NCBI GenBank assembly: GCA_005880075.1
Contig: VBJT01000161.1
Location: 1 to 6,855, forward strand
Length of the DNA stretch: 6,855 bases
Direction of reading: 5' to 3'
Source of the DNA: Chloroflexota bacterium
Lineage (GTDB): Bacteria; Chloroflexota; Dehalococcoidia; SM23-28-2; RBG-16-64-32
Made by a program: the position numbers and the translations under genes. The stretch's first letter is position 1. Each line of letters begins with the position of its first letter. Positions 5,953 to 6,855 of this stretch are shown here, piece by piece. A model generated the notes under the pieces. It was not told where the DNA came from. It saw only the letters and a list, made by a program, of their open reading frames with translations, and searched no databases.

Positions 5953-6726
5953 CTACTTCGGTGTTCCTTCTTTCTGCACGCTCGCGCCGTTTGTCTGCCC
6001 GCCCTGCCCGTTCGCCGCCATGTACGAGCGAGCCATCTGCCGCACCATCGCGATGTTCGTTTCGAACTCTTGCTGCGCCGCTCTCGCCCGCTCCTTGCGC
6101 CACGGTTGCACCTGCGAGAGCTTCTCGAGCCAGTAGTCGCCTAGCGCGACATGCGTGACCTCGTCCGCCATGTTGTAGTCGTGGCAATGGGCGACCATCT
6201 CCTCACCGGTCTGCTCCGCCAGCGCCCGGATCTCCTCGAACGTCGTGAGAGCGAATCCTTCCAGCGCCACGTTCACCCGCGCGAGAAGGATGGCGGGGTC
6301 GAGCTCTTCCGGCGGGATATCATCGCGCTGCGGCCCGAGAATGATGTCCGGGAATTCGCCGACGGTAGAGCCGAGGTGCTCGAGGAGCTTCATGTTTAGC
6401 AGAGTGTGGCGCGACTCGTCGAAGGTCTGGCGGGCGAACCCGAGGGTCATGTGCCACGGCACTTCGTCCTCGGTATCGACAACGAACCTCCCGAAGAAGT
6501 CGATGCCCCTGAACTCCGCGCTCAAGATCGACATGATCAGCGGCGCGAAGAACCGTCTGTCCTTGCGCGCCATCTCCCTCAGGACAACCGGGTTGTAGTT
6601 CTGAACGCCGCCCAATTTCTCGGCCAGGACCTTCTGTTGCTCCGGCGTGAGCTCCATCGTGCTGCGGTAGGGCGGCTCGCGCTTTGCGTCCCTGGAATCG
6701 ACTCGCTCTTTCAGTCCTCGCGTCAT
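5953..6726 (-). CDS. Ferritin-like di-iron protein, probable oxidase or oxygenase
   Basis: This 257-residue, helical, cytoplasmic protein has a complete set of candidate di-iron ligands in the four-helix order E, ExxH, E, ExxH: E71 (SAEFRGIDFF), E104/H107 (DESRHTLL), E156 (ALEGFAL, with E164/E165 as alternatives) and E189/H192 (DEVTHVALGDYWL). Such sites activate O2 in AurF-like, DUF455-like and related families; which family this belongs to cannot be settled by eye. A low-complexity tail (NGQGGQTNG) ends the protein. ATG 6726 is chosen because GAGGT lies seven bases upstream; the later methionine at residue 24 has no such site. The ferredoxin gene downstream is a plausible electron donor. 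It heads a minus-strand group with a candidate promoter at 6801-6806. The substrate is unknown. Confidence 0.8.
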   Translation of the reverse strand: MTRGLKERVDSRDAKREPPYRSTMELTPEQQKVLAEKLGGVQNYNPVVLREMARKDRRFFAPLIMSILSAEFRGIDFFGRFVVDTEDEVPWHMTLGFARQTFDESRHTLLNMKLLEHLGSTVGEFPDIILGPQRDDIPPEELDPAILLARVNVALEGFALTTFEEIRALAEQTGEEMVAHCHDYNMADEVTHVALGDYWLEKLSQVQPWRKERARAAQQEFETNIAMVRQMARSYMAANGQGGQTNGASVQKEGTPK

Positions 6727-6731
6727 GGGCT

Positions 6732-6736
6732 ACCTC
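6732..6736 (-). promoter_or_regulatory. Ribosome binding site of the di-iron gene
   Basis: GAGGT on the minus strand, ending five bases before the ATG at 6726. It supports this start over the internal methionine at residue 24. Confidence 0.7.
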
Positions 6737-6749
6737 ACTTCCGGCTAGC

Positions 6750-6794
6750 TAGGTTCCCGTTTGTCCGGTGCGCTTGTCCGTTTGCTCGTTTCGA
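6750..6794. repeat. Heptamer-period tract in the 5' leader of the di-iron gene
   Basis: On the minus strand the units CGAAACG, AGCAAAC, GGACAAG, CGCACCG, GACAAAC and GGGAACC run head to tail, with A-runs about 7 bp apart. The tract lies between the -10 candidate and the ribosome binding site, so it would be transcribed as leader. Confidence 0.6.
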
Positions 6795-6800
6795 TGCGAT

Positions 6801-6806
6801 ATTATA
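6801..6806 (-). promoter_or_regulatory. Candidate promoter -10 box of the di-iron/ferredoxin group
   Basis: A perfect TATAAT on the minus strand, preceded by GGG. A good -35-like TTGACG lies at 6824-6819, but only 12 bp separate the two, too short for a standard sigma-70 promoter. Either the -10 acts alone, another -35 is used, or the TTGACGT-GA-ACGTTAG sequence is an imperfect palindrome serving as an operator. The leader would be about 70 nt. Confidence 0.5.
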
Positions 6807-6855
6807 CCCTAACGTTCACGTCAAGTCCGCCCCTTGCTTAGCGAAATATATTCGG

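Overview
This window looks like chromosomal DNA from a GC-rich (about 60%) bacterium, with compact genes nearly all on the minus strand. No taxonomic marker is decisive. The delta-subunit type, the family mix and a selenocysteine tRNA would suit Chloroflexota (for example a Dehalococcoidia-like lineage), but that is a low-confidence inference. The only plus-strand gene is a TetR-type regulator in the middle.

Left third (1-2799, minus strand, read right to left): an amputated methionine sulfoxide reductase A (msrA) remnant, thioredoxin (trxA), thioredoxin reductase (trxB, with an apparent in-frame internal deletion), a selenocysteine tRNA (selC) with an encoded CCA end, and the DNA polymerase III delta subunit (holA), which runs off the left edge. 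MsrA-TrxA-TrxB form a natural electron chain: NADPH to TrxB to TrxA to oxidised methionine. Both the MsrA end of this chain and TrxB appear damaged.

Middle (2805-4650): the TetR gene has a consensus-like -10 box so close to its ATG that the transcript is probably leaderless. It sits exactly between two broken genes. The msrA remnant on its left has lost its N-terminal half. A PH-like/DUF3052-like gene on its right has lost its C-terminus at a short repeat. That gene overlaps by one base (TGATG) with a VTT/DedA-type membrane protein gene.

Right third (4728-6855, minus strand): a ferritin-like di-iron protein with a full ligand set, a 2[4Fe-4S] ferredoxin, a 157-bp inverted-repeat element resembling a MITE, and a second, divergent ferritin-like protein. 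A promoter candidate lies upstream of the first. The group suggests an iron-dependent oxidase or oxygenase with a dedicated electron donor; its substrate cannot be read from the sequence.

Four intergenic gaps carry degenerate A-rich tracts with a period of about 7 bp. They abut gene ends, the holA start and the DUF3052-like truncation point. Together with the MITE-like element and three damaged genes, they make this a locus with signs of repeat-associated rearrangement. A metagenomic misassembly could explain some of this and should be excluded first.
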